This document shows, in pieces, positions 47,659 to 57,596 of a stretch of 64,000 nucleotides of DNA (positions are counted from its first letter, which is position 1; each line of letters opens with the position of its first letter). The translations under genes and the position numbers were made by a program. Source of the stretch: Oxalobacteraceae sp. CFBP 8761 (GTDB lineage: Bacteria; Pseudomonadota; Gammaproteobacteria; Burkholderiales; Burkholderiaceae_D); contig JACYUE010000003.1 of the NCBI GenBank assembly GCA_014841595.1, positions 1-64,000 on the forward strand. Reading direction: 5' to 3'. Below the pieces are notes generated by a model. The model was not told where the DNA came from, searched no databases, and saw nothing but the letters and a program-made list of their open reading frames with translations.

Positions 47659-48518
47659 AGATCTTGCTGGGATTTATGTGGTTGCTGCATTTCATGCCAT
47701 TGCCCATCTTGGGGCGCTTCGGCGAAGCGGTCGGCAGCCTGATGTTCGTGATCCTGGGCAAGCGCCGCAAGATCGCGCTGACCAATCTGCGCCTGTGCCT
47801 GCCCGAGCTCGATGAACGGGCACGCCGTACGATCGCCAAGCAGCATTTCCGCGCCTACGCCCGCAGCATCTTCGAGCGCTCGATCCTGTGGTGGGCGCCG
47901 GAAGAACGCGTGCGCAGCCTGATCCAGATCGAACCGTCGGTACCGCTGGCCGCCATGCAGGACGGCCCGACGATCCTGCTGTGTCCGCACTTCGTGTGCC
48001 TCGACGTGGCCGGCATCGGTGCCCGTGTGATTCCGGTGTGCAGCATGTACGTGCCGCAAAAGAATGCCGATTTCGACCGCCTGCTGCGTCACGGCCGCGA
48101 ACGCTACGGCCCGGTACGCCTGGTCACGCGCAAGGAAGGCATCAAGCCGATCCTGCGCGCACTGCGCGACGGCCTGCCCTACTTCATGCTGCCCGACATG
48201 GACTTCGGCGAAAAGGATGCCGAGTTCGTGCCGTTCTTCGGCGTGCCGGCCGCGACGTTGACCGCGCTGGGCCGCATTGCCGGCACGACCGGCGCCAAGG
48301 TCATCCCCGTGATCGCCACCTACCTGCCGAACTACCAGGGCTGGCGCGTGCGCTTTTATCCGGCCTGGGACAACTACCCGGGTGACGATATGGTCGAAGC
48401 GACCCGCCGCATGAACGCTTTCATTGAAGAGCGCGTGCGCGAGGCGCCGGAACAATATTTCTGGACCCACAAACGCTTTAAAACCCGGCCGCCGGGTGAA
48501 CCTTCGCTGTACGATTGA
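47655..48518 (+). CDS. LpxL-type lipid A acyltransferase, second paralogue
   Basis: A 287-residue paralogue of the upstream gene with HX4D motif in [15 protein letters not shown]. It also has [20 protein letters not shown] and ends in [16 protein letters not shown]. It probably adds the other secondary acyl chain to lipid A. The two genes overlap by ATGA and lead into dapF with 4 bp between. Confidence 0.92.
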   Translation: MKILLGFMWLLHFMPLPILGRFGEAVGSLMFVILGKRRKIALTNLRLCLPELDERARRTIAKQHFRAYARSIFERSILWWAPEERVRSLIQIEPSVPLAAMQDGPTILLCPHFVCLDVAGIGARVIPVCSMYVPQKNADFDRLLRHGRERYGPVRLVTRKEGIKPILRALRDGLPYFMLPDMDFGEKDAEFVPFFGVPAATLTALGRIAGTTGAKVIPVIATYLPNYQGWRVRFYPAWDNYPGDDMVEATRRMNAFIEERVREAPEQYFWTHKRFKTRPPGEPSLYD

Positions 48519-48522
48519 AGCC

Positions 48523-49374
48523 ATGAAACTGAAATTTACCAAGATGCACGGCGCCGGCAACGACTTCATCGTCGTCGATGCAATCAACCAGCAAGTCGAC
48601 TTGAGCGTTGCGCAATGGCGCCGTCTGGCCGACCGCCGCTTCGGCATCGGCGCCGACCAGATCCTGGTCGTGGAACGCCCGACCGACGCTGGCGTGGACT
48701 TTCGCTATCGCATCTTCAACAACGATGGCGGCGAGGTCGAACAGTGCGGCAACGGCTCGCGCGCCTTCGTGCGCTTTGTCGTCGACAAGGGGCTGACACA
48801 GGCGCGCAGCATTCGCGTCCAGACCATGTCGGGCATCATCAATCCGCGCCTGGAAGACGATGGCAGCGTCACGGTCGACATGGGGGCGCCGCGCCTCGTG
48901 CCGGCCGACGTGCCGTTCGACGAGGCCGGCCTGGCCGGCATGGTCCAGGGCGACGACACACTTTGGCCATTGCCGGTCGGCGATGAGACCGTCTTCGTGT
49001 CGGTCGTGTCGATGGGCAATCCGCATGCGGTGCAGGTGGTCGACGATGTCGATGCGGCGCCAGTGGAAGAGACGGGTCCGCTGATCGAGCGCCACGTGCG
49101 CTTTCCAAAACGCGTCAATGCCGGCTACTTGCAAGTGATCGACCGGCACCATATCCGCTTGCGCGTGTTCGAGCGCGGCGCGGGCGAGACGCTGGCCTGT
49201 GGCACCGGCGCCTGCGCCGCGGTCGTGGCCGGCATCCGGCGCGGCCTGCTCGATTCGCCCGTGCGCGTCTCGGCCCGTGGTGGCGAGCTGAGCATCGCCT
49301 GGGCCGGCCCGGATCAGCCGGTGTATCTGAGCGGCCCGGCCGTGTCGGTGTTTGAAGGCGAAGTCGAGATCTGA
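48523..49374 (+). CDS. dapF: Diaminopimelate epimerase
   Basis: A 283-residue enzyme that interconverts LL- and meso-diaminopimelate for lysine and peptidoglycan. The start [20 protein letters not shown] is classical. The catalytic Cys are C75 in [10 protein letters not shown] and the one in [11 protein letters not shown]. It follows the LpxL-type genes closely. DUF484 and xerC, its usual downstream partners, are displaced to 54.2 kb. Confidence 0.97.
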   Translation: MKLKFTKMHGAGNDFIVVDAINQQVDLSVAQWRRLADRRFGIGADQILVVERPTDAGVDFRYRIFNNDGGEVEQCGNGSRAFVRFVVDKGLTQARSIRVQTMSGIINPRLEDDGSVTVDMGAPRLVPADVPFDEAGLAGMVQGDDTLWPLPVGDETVFVSVVSMGNPHAVQVVDDVDAAPVEETGPLIERHVRFPKRVNAGYLQVIDRHHIRLRVFERGAGETLACGTGACAAVVAGIRRGLLDSPVRVSARGGELSIAWAGPDQPVYLSGPAVSVFEGEVEI

Positions 49375-49425
49375 GCCTGATGCCGCCAAGTCAGGCGGCC
49401 GTGCCTTGATTGAACGACACGCGCG

Positions 49426-51072
49426 TCAGGCCGCCAATCCGACGTCGGTCCCGGCCCCGTCGTCGCTGCCAGGCTGCGCAATGTTGAGCAGCGTGCGCAA
49501 TCGGTACAGGCGCTGGCGGTAGTTACCTTCCGGCCCGGCCGGGCCACAATCGACCGGCTCGAACAGGCGCACGATGCGGTCGAGCGCCTGGCGCTCGGGC
49601 CCCGGCGCCACCATCACCAACCGCCGCTTGCTGCGGCCGTAACTGGCGCGGATATCGATGACCAGGCAGTGGCCCTGGTCGGCGGCCACCACATCGAGCA
49701 GCAGGGCTTCGGGGCGCGACAGGTTGAACAGCTGCGCCAGTTCGAGGCGCGCCGCCAGCAGCGGATGCCCCGCCAGCGCCCCGGCGTGCAGCGCCAGCAA
49801 GGCACCCGTGTCGGTGTATGGTGTGGTGGTCAGGCGCGGCGCGATCTTGTGCAGCAGACCGGCCGCGTCCGGCGCATCTTGCTGCGCCGCCTTTTGCAGC
49901 CAGTACACGGCCCGCACATCGTTGTTTTCGTTTTCGCGGCGCGCGCGCCAGGCGATGTGGCCGCATTCGAGCTGGGCATCGCGATACCCCATCTCGGCCG
50001 CGCGTTCGAGGTAGCGCTGGGCATCGGCCACGTTACGTTGTGAGAATTCTGGCTTGATACAGATGCGCGACAGCGCGTACCACGCCTCGGCCAGCCCCTG
50101 CTCGCCCGCCAGTGTCAGCCAACGGATTGCCCGTTTGAAATTGGCCACGTGCGCAGCACGCGCATCGCCACTGCCAATGCGCCGGCCATCCACCCGCATG
50201 CGGGCAGAACGCAGGCCCAGCGCCAGTTGCGCGTGGGGATCGTGTTCGGCGGCAGCCAGTTCCCAGAAGATGGCCAGCTCACCGGGATCGCAGGGCACCG
50301 GCGCAGCGCCGGCCCCCCCTACATCACCAACACCATCGACGCCATGGACCCCATCGAGCGCGGGATCCATCAGACGCGCGCAACGCGACAGCAGCGCGAT
50401 TTCGTCCGGCGCCAACCGGCGCAGTTCGCCGGGCTGGCCGCGCTCGCCGTGCTCATCGACCAGCGCCCGCGCCTGCGGTAACGCCAGTTGCAAATAATCG
50501 GCCCAGCGCCGCGCGAACCACAGGGCGTCGAGGCCTGCATGCTGCGCCATGGCGGCGTACTGCGCCGGCGCGGGCCGCGCGCCATGCAGCGCCCCCTGCG
50601 CCGCCGACGTACGCGCCGCCATGGCCGGCTTGACTGTCGCCCTGCTGGCGGCCTGCTCGTGTTGCCGGGTTAATAGCACCTGGGCATGCGAAAACCCGGC
50701 CCGCGCGGCGTCTTCGAGCGCACGCACGGCTTTGGGCTGCTGCTGTTGCGCGGCCGGCGCCAGGGGATCGAGCACCAGTTGCGCAAACACGAGGCCGGCA
50801 TGCACGCTGCCATCGTCATACGCGCGTTCGTACCACTGCGACACACCTGCTGCGTCGCGCTGCGCTAATTCAAGCGGGATATGGTTGCCGATTAATTGCC
50901 AGGCTGGCGGACAATCTTGCCGCGCCGCGCGCTCCAGCCAGTGCAGCGCGGTAGGAAGGCTTTGCGGCAAGCTGCTGCTGCCAAACAAGTACAGCTTGCC
51001 CAGCGCGAGCTGGGCTGCCACCTGGCCGGCACGGGCATTGCGGATGATCGCCAGTTCTTCGCGGTTAGCCAT
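49426..51072 (-). CDS. Sel1-like repeat protein
   Basis: A 548-residue protein made of Sel1/TPR-like helical repeats, for example GQVAAQLALGKLYLFGSSSL, LQSLPTALHWLERAARQDCP-like sequence, and WLTLAGEQGLAEAWYALSRI. Later repeats include YLERAAEMGYRDAQLECGHI. The last 120 residues are a separate region (LARLELAQLFNLSRPEALLL). There is no signal peptide. Sel1 proteins are interaction scaffolds; the partner is unknown. It is convergent with dapF and divergent from the first porin. Confidence 0.85.
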   Translation of the reverse strand: MANREELAIIRNARAGQVAAQLALGKLYLFGSSSLPQSLPTALHWLERAARQDCPPAWQLIGNHIPLELAQRDAAGVSQWYERAYDDGSVHAGLVFAQLVLDPLAPAAQQQQPKAVRALEDAARAGFSHAQVLLTRQHEQAASRATVKPAMAARTSAAQGALHGARPAPAQYAAMAQHAGLDALWFARRWADYLQLALPQARALVDEHGERGQPGELRRLAPDEIALLSRCARLMDPALDGVHGVDGVGDVGGAGAAPVPCDPGELAIFWELAAAEHDPHAQLALGLRSARMRVDGRRIGSGDARAAHVANFKRAIRWLTLAGEQGLAEAWYALSRICIKPEFSQRNVADAQRYLERAAEMGYRDAQLECGHIAWRARRENENNDVRAVYWLQKAAQQDAPDAAGLLHKIAPRLTTTPYTDTGALLALHAGALAGHPLLAARLELAQLFNLSRPEALLLDVVAADQGHCLVIDIRASYGRSKRRLVMVAPGPERQALDRIVRLFEPVDCGPAGPEGNYRQRLYRLRTLLNIAQPGSDDGAGTDVGLAA

Positions 51073-51555
51073 CGTTGGAATACGTGAGAGACATGACGTG
51101 AACGCCATGGAAAGTGTGCCTGCGACACACAGCGGCAACGTGGAAGTTGCAAATATACAAGCTATCGGCACCACGCGGCGCTGCTGTGCGAACGAGGCCA
51201 AAGTCTACGCCGTGGCAGATGGCGATTCGATTGGATTCCAGAGCGGATTGAGAGGTCACAAAACAGCACGAATCCGATGAAACTGTTCCGGATATTCGCA
51301 AGACAAACAGTCAGGCCGAGGCCGGTAACGTCGGGTTGCCCCGTTGAAAGGCACCGCATTACCCTGATTGATGACGCTCGTTTCAAAAATACAACAGCAC
51401 GGTTCGATTTATTGGCAAGGAGCGCGGCAGCCCCCCGATAATTGACGGATTAGCTAGTCTTGACGTTTGAAAGATTTAAGGTGCACGTATCGCGCGTTCA
51501 GCCAGGTCTCAACGCTCCAGATGTACGTGTTCACTTTATTGACAGGATTACCCCG
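51073..51555. other. 483 bp divergent intergenic region, Sel1 gene to porin
   Basis: No gene is supported. The right part is richer in A/T and holds two TTGACG hexamers (51442-51447 and 51460-51465) that could be -35 elements for the porin, without convincing -10 partners. An AGGA lies 8 nt before the porin ATG. Nothing else stands out. Confidence 0.6.
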
Positions 51556-52605
51556 ATGAAGACCTCTCTCCTGGCTGTCGCACTGCTTGGCGCTTGCGCC
51601 GGTGCGGCCCATGCGCAGACGTCAGTACAGGTCTACGGCAACCTCGATGCCGGCATCGTCAAGCGCAGCAGCCAGAATGTCAGCATCGGCAAGCGCTCGG
51701 CCAACACCCTCGGTTTCAAGGGCACCGAAGAACTGGGCAATGGCCTCAAAGCCCTGTTCCAACTTGAAACGCGCTATGAGCCGGACACCGGCAGCGCCGA
51801 AATCGGCCCCGATGGCAATGGACGCCGGTTGTTCCAGGGCCAGAGCCGCGTCGGCCTGCAGGGTGACTTCGGCATGCTGCGCATCGGCCGCGGCCTGACC
51901 CCGTTCCACGAAACCATCGGTGCCTTCGAACCATTCCACGCGATCGAAACCGCAGGCGGCTTTTATACCGACCTGAGCGTGGCCGGCTACAGCTCGCAGC
52001 CCCTCGACCCGGTCGGTTCGACCGCCAACCGCTGGTCGAACGCGGTCTGGTACAACTCGCCGGTCGTGAACGGCTTCCAGCTCAACACGGCCATCGCCAC
52101 CAAAGAAAACAATGGCGCCGTCGCCATCATCGGTCGTGGCAGTGCAGCGGCGCCGCAGTATGCGGCCGGTACTGAAGCCTCGACCAATCCGTTCTCCATC
52201 TCCGGCACCTACAACAACGGCCCGGCTGCGCTGATGGCCGCCTACGAGCGCAACGCCGTCGAATCGAAGGTCTGGTCGATCGGCGCCTCGGTCAGCCCGA
52301 CGCCCGAACTCAAGCTGATGGGCACGTTCACACGGCTCGACGAAGACAATACGCGCCCGTTCAATACCGATACCAGTTCGTGGGTCGTGGGCGCGAATTA
52401 CACGGTCGGCCCCGGGAAATTCCTCGCTGGCTATGGTCAGAAGGACACCGATGGCCTGGAAAAGGTCAAGCAACTGTCGCTGGGCTATGAATACAGCCTG
52501 TCCAAGCGTACCTACCTGTATTTTGACGTGTCGCGCAAAAAAGGCGTCCCGACCGCCCCGGGCACGATCAACCAGTACGACATCGGCATTCACCACACGT
52601 TCTGA
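51556..52605 (+). CDS. Outer-membrane porin (Burkholderiales trimeric type)
   Basis: A 349-residue precursor with a signal peptide to about residue 20 (LLGACAGAAHA-QTS). The mature start QTSVQVYGNLDAGIVKR, then GFKGTEELGNGLKALFQLET, and the terminal aromatic residue (HHTF) are typical of 16-strand porins. It allows passive diffusion of small solutes. It is paralogous to the next gene. Confidence 0.94.
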   Translation: MKTSLLAVALLGACAGAAHAQTSVQVYGNLDAGIVKRSSQNVSIGKRSANTLGFKGTEELGNGLKALFQLETRYEPDTGSAEIGPDGNGRRLFQGQSRVGLQGDFGMLRIGRGLTPFHETIGAFEPFHAIETAGGFYTDLSVAGYSSQPLDPVGSTANRWSNAVWYNSPVVNGFQLNTAIATKENNGAVAIIGRGSAAAPQYAAGTEASTNPFSISGTYNNGPAALMAAYERNAVESKVWSIGASVSPTPELKLMGTFTRLDEDNTRPFNTDTSSWVVGANYTVGPGKFLAGYGQKDTDGLEKVKQLSLGYEYSLSKRTYLYFDVSRKKGVPTAPGTINQYDIGIHHTF

Positions 52606-52631
52606 ACCGACTGTAGCGGACCACAACTTCT

Positions 52632-52665
52632 CGAGGGCGGGCATCGGCAACGGTGTCCGCCCTCG
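52632..52665 (+). terminator. Hairpin after the first porin gene
   Basis: CGAGGGCGG pairs with CCGCCCTCG, extended by CA/TG, with the loop formed by TCGGCAACGG-like bases. It lies 27 bp after the stop. The following TCGTTTGC is only a weak T-tract. Confidence 0.6.
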
Positions 52666-52811
52666 TCGTTTGCAACGGTCTGTAGCCTTTTCACAACGAG
52701 GATGCGCTACCAGGGCCTTTCCGAACGAGCGTTCTGTACAGTGCAGCAAGGCAATGGCATATTTGCGTAGCGGGCCCATGCCACGCGACAAGAAAATAAT
52801 ATGGAGACACC

Positions 52812-54092
52812 ATGAAAAAATGCCTTATCGCCGCCCTGCTCGGCGCGACCTTCGCAAGCACCGCCCTGGCCCAGACCAGTGTCCAGATCTACGGCATTGC
52901 CGACGCCGGCGTAATGTGGCAAAAAGGCGGCCCGACCAAGATCTACAGCGGCGGCGCCGATGGCTCACGCCTCGGCCTGCGTGGCTCCGAAGACCTGGGC
53001 AATGGCTACAAGGCGATTTTCAATCTCGAAGCCCGCGTCGAACTCGACACCGGTTCGCAGCAGCCGACGCTGATGAACGACAATCCGGGCCGCTACCTGC
53101 TGCGCGGCATGGAACGCATCCCGGTCGCCATCCGCGACCGTCTGCAAGCGGCCATCCAGCCGCCGGGCGGCCCTGCCGTCAATCAGGAAAAAGCCCTGTT
53201 CGACCGCACCTCGATGGTCGGCCTGATCACCCCGATCGGCGCCGTGCTGCTGGGCCGCATGTACACGCCTGGCTACGAAGTGTTCAATATGGCCGATGCG
53301 TTTGAGTCGGGCACGGCCGGCACCTGGGGCCACGTCACGGGCGGCACTGCCGGCTTTACCGCACTGGGCGCGGACATCCGCTCGCAGGAAGCCATCCAGT
53401 ACCGCATCGCGTTGCCAAACGGCCTGGGCGGTTCGGTAATGTATGGCGCGCGCAATTCCGGTTACCTCGGCCGCTATAACAAGTTCCGCGCCGGCGCGGT
53501 GACGTACAAAGCCAACGGTTTCGACGTCGGCGTTGGCTACAACCATGGCTACGACCAGCAGAACCGGCCGAGCCTGCGCACGCTGACCGTTGGCGGCTCT
53601 TACGCACTGGGCGAAAGCTGGAAATTCTTCGCCGGCTTCCACAGCCAGCGCAACGAGAATTCGGCGCTGATCCCCGACTACCTGAATGGCTGGGACACGG
53701 CCGTGGGCCCGGCACTGACCGCGCAAGGCATCCCGCTCCCGACCCAGCAGGCCCTGCGCGGGATCTTCGCCAGTGCGATTTCGGCCAACACCAAGCAGGA
53801 CGCCAACAGCTATCAGGTCGGTGTCCACTACAAGATCGGCAATGGCCGCATCGTCGCGTCGTACGCGCACCAGAACGACCGCACCGCGTCCAACAGCGAT
53901 GCCAATCTGTATGCGCTGGGCTACAACTACTACCTGTCCAAGCGTACCGACCTGTACACGGCGCTGGCGTTCATCAAGAACGACAACGAAGCCCAGTATT
54001 CGCCGGGTACCTCGGGCAATCCGGGCGGCTTTACCGAAGCGCCGGGCGCCGATGGCCGCGCCTTGCAACTGGGTATCCGTCACCGCTTCTGA
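52812..54092 (+). CDS. Outer-membrane porin, second paralogue
   Basis: A 426-residue precursor with a signal peptide to about residue 20 (LLGATFASTALA-QTS). The mature start QTSVQIYGIADAGVMWQK and RLGLRGSEDLGNGYKAIFNL mirror the first porin, and it ends with the aromatic RHRF. It is 77 residues longer than its neighbour, mostly in central loops. GGAGACACC precedes the ATG. Confidence 0.94.
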   Translation: MKKCLIAALLGATFASTALAQTSVQIYGIADAGVMWQKGGPTKIYSGGADGSRLGLRGSEDLGNGYKAIFNLEARVELDTGSQQPTLMNDNPGRYLLRGMERIPVAIRDRLQAAIQPPGGPAVNQEKALFDRTSMVGLITPIGAVLLGRMYTPGYEVFNMADAFESGTAGTWGHVTGGTAGFTALGADIRSQEAIQYRIALPNGLGGSVMYGARNSGYLGRYNKFRAGAVTYKANGFDVGVGYNHGYDQQNRPSLRTLTVGGSYALGESWKFFAGFHSQRNENSALIPDYLNGWDTAVGPALTAQGIPLPTQQALRGIFASAISANTKQDANSYQVGVHYKIGNGRIVASYAHQNDRTASNSDANLYALGYNYYLSKRTDLYTALAFIKNDNEAQYSPGTSGNPGGFTEAPGADGRALQLGIRHRF

Positions 54093-54111
54093 GCGAATCC
54101 CCATTCATCAC

Positions 54112-54135
54112 AAGACGCCTGCGGGCGTCTTTTTT
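54112..54135 (+). terminator. Rho-independent terminator of the second porin
   Basis: AAGACGCC pairs with GGCGTCTT around a TGCG loop and is followed by TTTTG. It lies 20 bp after the stop codon. Confidence 0.88.
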
Positions 54136-54199
54136 GTTCTCCGGTGCAACGCCCAGCGTCGGTTAAAATGACCCGATTCATCCCAACATTCATTCCGCC

Positions 54200-54865
54200 A
54201 TGAGCACTGCACCACTGGACGCCAGCACTGTTGCGCAATACCTGACCGATCACCCGGAATTCTTCCAGGAGCAAGCCGGCTTGCTGGGTGAAGTGAAACT
54301 GTCGAGTCCGCTGACCGGTCGCACCGTGTCGCTCCAGGAACGCCAGATGGAAGTCATGCGCGACAAATACCGCGCGCTCGAACTGCGCCTGTCCGACCTG
54401 TCGCGCCGCGCCGAAGAAAACGCCGGCATCGCCAACCGCTTCCACGCCTGGACCCAGTCCCTGCTGGTGTCGAAAGGCGGCGCCGCGATGGCGCGTGACC
54501 TGACCGAGGGCTTGCGCACCCACTTCACCGTCCCGCAAGTGACCTTGCGCCTGTGGCATGTGGCGCCGGAACATGCCGACGCCTGGTTTGCCAGCAATGT
54601 CTCGGACGACGCACGCATCTTCGCCAACAGCCTGCGCGCGCCGTACTGCGGCCCGAACAATGATTTCGAAGCGGTGCGCTGGCTGGACGATGCCGACGCG
54701 ATCCGCTCGACGGTGATGCTGCCGCTCGGCGCGCCGGGCCAGAGCTTTGGCCTGCTGGTGCTCGGCTCGCCCGATCCGGCGCGCTTCACCACCGCGATGG
54801 CGACCGATTTCCTGGTCCACATCGCTGCCACCGCCACCACCGCCCTGGCGCCGCTGCGCGCTTGA
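54200..54865 (+). CDS. DUF484 family protein
   Basis: A 221-residue protein. The N-terminal LDASTVAQYLTDHPEFFQEQ and EVKLSSPLTGRTVSLQERQM, followed by a GAF-like C-terminus (SFGLLVLGSPDPARFTTAMA), define the DUF484 family. It is nearly always encoded next to xerC, as here, and its function is unknown. The stop lies 5 bp before the xerC start. Confidence 0.93.
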   Translation: MSTAPLDASTVAQYLTDHPEFFQEQAGLLGEVKLSSPLTGRTVSLQERQMEVMRDKYRALELRLSDLSRRAEENAGIANRFHAWTQSLLVSKGGAAMARDLTEGLRTHFTVPQVTLRLWHVAPEHADAWFASNVSDDARIFANSLRAPYCGPNNDFEAVRWLDDADAIRSTVMLPLGAPGQSFGLLVLGSPDPARFTTAMATDFLVHIAATATTALAPLRA

Positions 54866-54870
54866 CGGGC

Positions 54871-55821
54871 ATGGACACGCGCGAGCCGCCAACCGACTGG
54901 GCCGCGCGCTATCTCGGCGAACTGGCCACCCAGCGCCAGTTGTCACCGCACACGATCGCGGCCTACCGGCGCGACCTGGCCGAGCTCGCGGCGCTGGCCG
55001 GCCACAGCGACTGGGCCCGGCTGGTGCACGCCGACATCCGCCGTTTTGCCGGCAAGCTGCATGCCGGCGGCCAGTCCGCGCGCTCCATTGCACGCAAGCT
55101 CTCTGGCTGGCGCGGCTTCTATGAATGGCTGTCGCACCAGACGACCCTTGCCGCCAATCCGGTCGACGGCGTGCGCGCCCCCAAGCGCGCGCAGAGCTTG
55201 CCGAAAGCGCTCGCGGTCGACGACGCCGTGCAATTGATGGAAGCCAACCAGCGCGGCCATCTCGAGCCGTTCGAATTGTGCAATCACGCGATGTTCGAGC
55301 TGCTGTATTCGAGCGGGCTGCGTGTGTCGGAACTGGCGGGCCTGGACGTGGCCTGGCAAGATGCACGCGGCGGCCAGCCGGGCTCACTGGGCTGGCTCGA
55401 CCTGCAGGCGGGCGAAGTGGTGGTGACCGGCAAAGGTAACAAGATGCGCCGGGTGCCGGTCGGCGGCCCGGCGCGCGAGGCGCTGGTGCGCTGGCTCGCG
55501 GTGCGCCCTGCCGCCCGCGACGGGGGCGCTGCGCTGTTCCTGTCGGCGCGCGACACCCGCATCACGCCGCGCGTCGTGCAAACCCGTCTGAAACAGCACG
55601 CGCTGCGCGCCGGCACGCCGGTGCACGTGCACCCGCACGTGCTGCGCCATTCGTTTGCGTCGCACCTGCTGCAATCGTCGGGCGACCTGCGCGCAGTGCA
55701 GGAACTGCTGGGCCACGCCAGCATCACGTCCACGCAAATCTATACGGCACTGGACTTTCAGCACCTGTCCAAAGTGTATGACGCGGCGCACCCGCGGGCG
55801 AAAGCCAAGCCGGAGTCCTGA
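54871..55821 (+). CDS. xerC: Tyrosine recombinase XerC
   Basis: A 316-residue recombinase that with XerD resolves chromosome dimers at dif. The catalytic residues are all seen: Arg in SSGLRVSELAGLD, Lys in VTGKGNKMRRVPVG, His and Arg in HPHVLRHSFASHLL, His in LGHASITSTQIYT and the Tyr of that last motif. Start at ATG 54871; an in-frame TTG at 54862 overlaps the DUF484 stop and is less likely. No dif site is visible here. Confidence 0.96.
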   Translation: MDTREPPTDWAARYLGELATQRQLSPHTIAAYRRDLAELAALAGHSDWARLVHADIRRFAGKLHAGGQSARSIARKLSGWRGFYEWLSHQTTLAANPVDGVRAPKRAQSLPKALAVDDAVQLMEANQRGHLEPFELCNHAMFELLYSSGLRVSELAGLDVAWQDARGGQPGSLGWLDLQAGEVVVTGKGNKMRRVPVGGPAREALVRWLAVRPAARDGGAALFLSARDTRITPRVVQTRLKQHALRAGTPVHVHPHVLRHSFASHLLQSSGDLRAVQELLGHASITSTQIYTALDFQHLSKVYDAAHPRAKAKPES

Positions 55822-55856
55822 GCCGGCGTCTTGAACCAGCGTCTCGACCCAGCCTC

Positions 55857-56591
55857 TTAAAGCAGGCCGAACAACGCGGCCTTGACCACGGCGGCAGTCT
55901 TGTTGGCCGCACCCAGCTTGAGCAGGGCATTGGCAACGTGAAAGTTGACGGTCCGCTCGGACAGGCTGAGGATGGTGCCGGCCTCGCTTGAGGTCTTGCC
56001 GTCAGCCATCCAGCGCAAGACTTCGGCTTCCCGCGCGCTGAGCGCCAGCAACGGCGCACCTGGCGCCGGCCGCTGCAGGCGGGCCAATCCCTGATGCGCC
56101 GCATGCGCCAGCCACGACATATTGGCTTCGCTCTGGTCCAGCTCGGTCTCGGACAGGGCATCGTGCGAGCGCGCCAGCGTCAGCATGCCGACGCAACCGT
56201 CTGGCGTACGCGACGCCTGCGCCCAGCCCACCTGCAAACCATGGCCACGCGCGTCTTCCCACAGCGGGCGCGCCTGCGCGAATACCGGCTCGCTCCACAA
56301 CAGCGGCAACAGCGATGCGGCGCCATGCCGGACCGTGGGATCCTGCCCCAGATAACCTTGGTCCGCATAGCGCGCCTGCCATACATCCGGGTAATTGTTC
56401 AGCATCACGGTCGACGGTTTCGACAGCGGCATTGGCTTGCGCATGCCGTAGGCGCAATAGTCGAAACCCAGTTCGCGCGCGGCGCCGGCGACGACCGCAA
56501 ACAGCCCATCCGCATCCACGGCCCGGCCCATTGCGTCCAGATGACGGGCACGCCATTGCGCCATCGATTCGTTTGTCACCGCTTCCCCCAT
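55857..56591 (-). CDS. LuxR-type quorum-sensing regulator (LuxR solo)
   Basis: A 244-residue protein. Residues about 25-165 form an autoinducer-binding domain that keeps key positions: FDYCAYGM, the W-x3-Y of YPDVWQARYADQG, DP in LGQDPTVRH, W in LLWSE and G in DGCVGMLT. The C-terminal helix-turn-helix is LSAREAEVLRWMADGKTSSE followed by LSERTVNFHVANALLKLGAA. No luxI is present within the window, so it is a solo that may sense foreign or distant-locus AHLs. A lux box lies 18 bp before its ATG, between it and a divergent hydrolase gene. Confidence 0.93.
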   Translation of the reverse strand: MGEAVTNESMAQWRARHLDAMGRAVDADGLFAVVAGAARELGFDYCAYGMRKPMPLSKPSTVMLNNYPDVWQARYADQGYLGQDPTVRHGAASLLPLLWSEPVFAQARPLWEDARGHGLQVGWAQASRTPDGCVGMLTLARSHDALSETELDQSEANMSWLAHAAHQGLARLQRPAPGAPLLALSAREAEVLRWMADGKTSSEAGTILSLSERTVNFHVANALLKLGAANKTAAVVKAALFGLL

Positions 56592-56608
56592 CCCCAGCCC
56601 GCTGCCCG

Positions 56609-56626
56609 ACTGACATATTTGACAGT
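56609..56626. promoter_or_regulatory. lux-box-like palindrome
   Basis: ACTGACATATTTGACAGT contains CTG-N10-CAG, the lux-box core, extended by A/T at the ends. It is centred at 56617.5. A -10-like TAGACT at 56649-56654 would put the transcription start of the hydrolase near 56661, placing the box centre at about -43, the class II activator position. Confidence 0.65.
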
Positions 56627-56717
56627 ACCGGTGTCTTGCCGTGTTTCTTAGACTATTGCTTCACATCCAATTGTCGCCGCATGCAGACAGGATGACAACG
56701 CATTTGATGGAGTCAAT

Positions 56718-57596
56718 ATGGTCTACCTGTCCCGCACTGCCGGTGCCGTCCTGCTGGCACTGAGCACGTTTGCCAGTGCCCAAACACCTGCTGCCATGCC
56801 AAAGGACGCACCCGAACTGCTGGACGTGGGCCCGTACCGGGTGCAGCTGACCAGCCTGGGCACCGGTCCCTATACCGTCATCTTCGAGTCAGGCTTCGGG
56901 CGCGACCTGAACGTGTGGCGCGATGTCGCGCCGCAGGTGGCCAGGTCGAACAAGGTGATCACGTACTCGCGCGCCGGCCATGGCCGCTCGGAGGCACGCC
57001 CCGGGACGCCCACCGTGGCCAGCCGTACCGATGAACTGGAACAAATGATCGCCGCTGCAGACTTGCGCCCGCCCTTCGTGCTGGTTGGCCATTCCTACGG
57101 CGGCTTCCTGATTCGCAGCTACGCCGCACGCCATCCGGCCGAGATTGCCGGCATGGTGTTTGTCGACCCCAGCGACGAGCACCAGAACACCGAGCTGCGC
57201 AAGCTCGATGCGGCCGCGGTCGACAGCGACGCCCGCCTGCTGGTGCAATACATGCCGCCCAAGTTCCAGCCCGAACTGGCCCAGGTACAGGCCATTCTCG
57301 ACAGCGGCAACCTGCCCCTGGCCGGGCCCTTGCCGGATGTGCCGGTCGTGGTGCTCACATCCGTCCAGCGCCGCGAGCAGCCCCAGCTCTTTTTGGAAAC
57401 CCCGGCAGCCGTCGACGTCTGGCGCGATCTGCATGCACGCTTCTTTCGCGGCTTCAGGCGCGGCAGCCACGTGGTGACGCCCGATAGCGGCCACAACATC
57501 CACCAGGAAGAACCGCAGCTCGTGGTTGCCGCAATTGCCCAGGTCATTGCAGCGGCCGACACTGCACGCGCTGACGAAGCGGCCGGCAAGAAGTAG
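56718..57596 (+). CDS. Exported alpha/beta hydrolase
   Basis: A 292-residue protein with a signal peptide of about 21 residues (VLLALSTFASA-QTP). The nucleophile elbow is VLVGHSYGGFLIRSYA, the oxyanion-side motif is VIFESGFGRDLNVW, and the catalytic His is likely in TPDSGHNIHQEEP. The fold includes ester, amide and lactone hydrolases. Position opposite a LuxR solo with a lux box suggests control by AHL, and lactone cleavage is possible but unproven. GGAG precedes the ATG. Confidence 0.9.
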   Translation: MVYLSRTAGAVLLALSTFASAQTPAAMPKDAPELLDVGPYRVQLTSLGTGPYTVIFESGFGRDLNVWRDVAPQVARSNKVITYSRAGHGRSEARPGTPTVASRTDELEQMIAAADLRPPFVLVGHSYGGFLIRSYAARHPAEIAGMVFVDPSDEHQNTELRKLDAAAVDSDARLLVQYMPPKFQPELAQVQAILDSGNLPLAGPLPDVPVVVLTSVQRREQPQLFLETPAAVDVWRDLHARFFRGFRRGSHVVTPDSGHNIHQEEPQLVVAAIAQVIAAADTARADEAAGKK

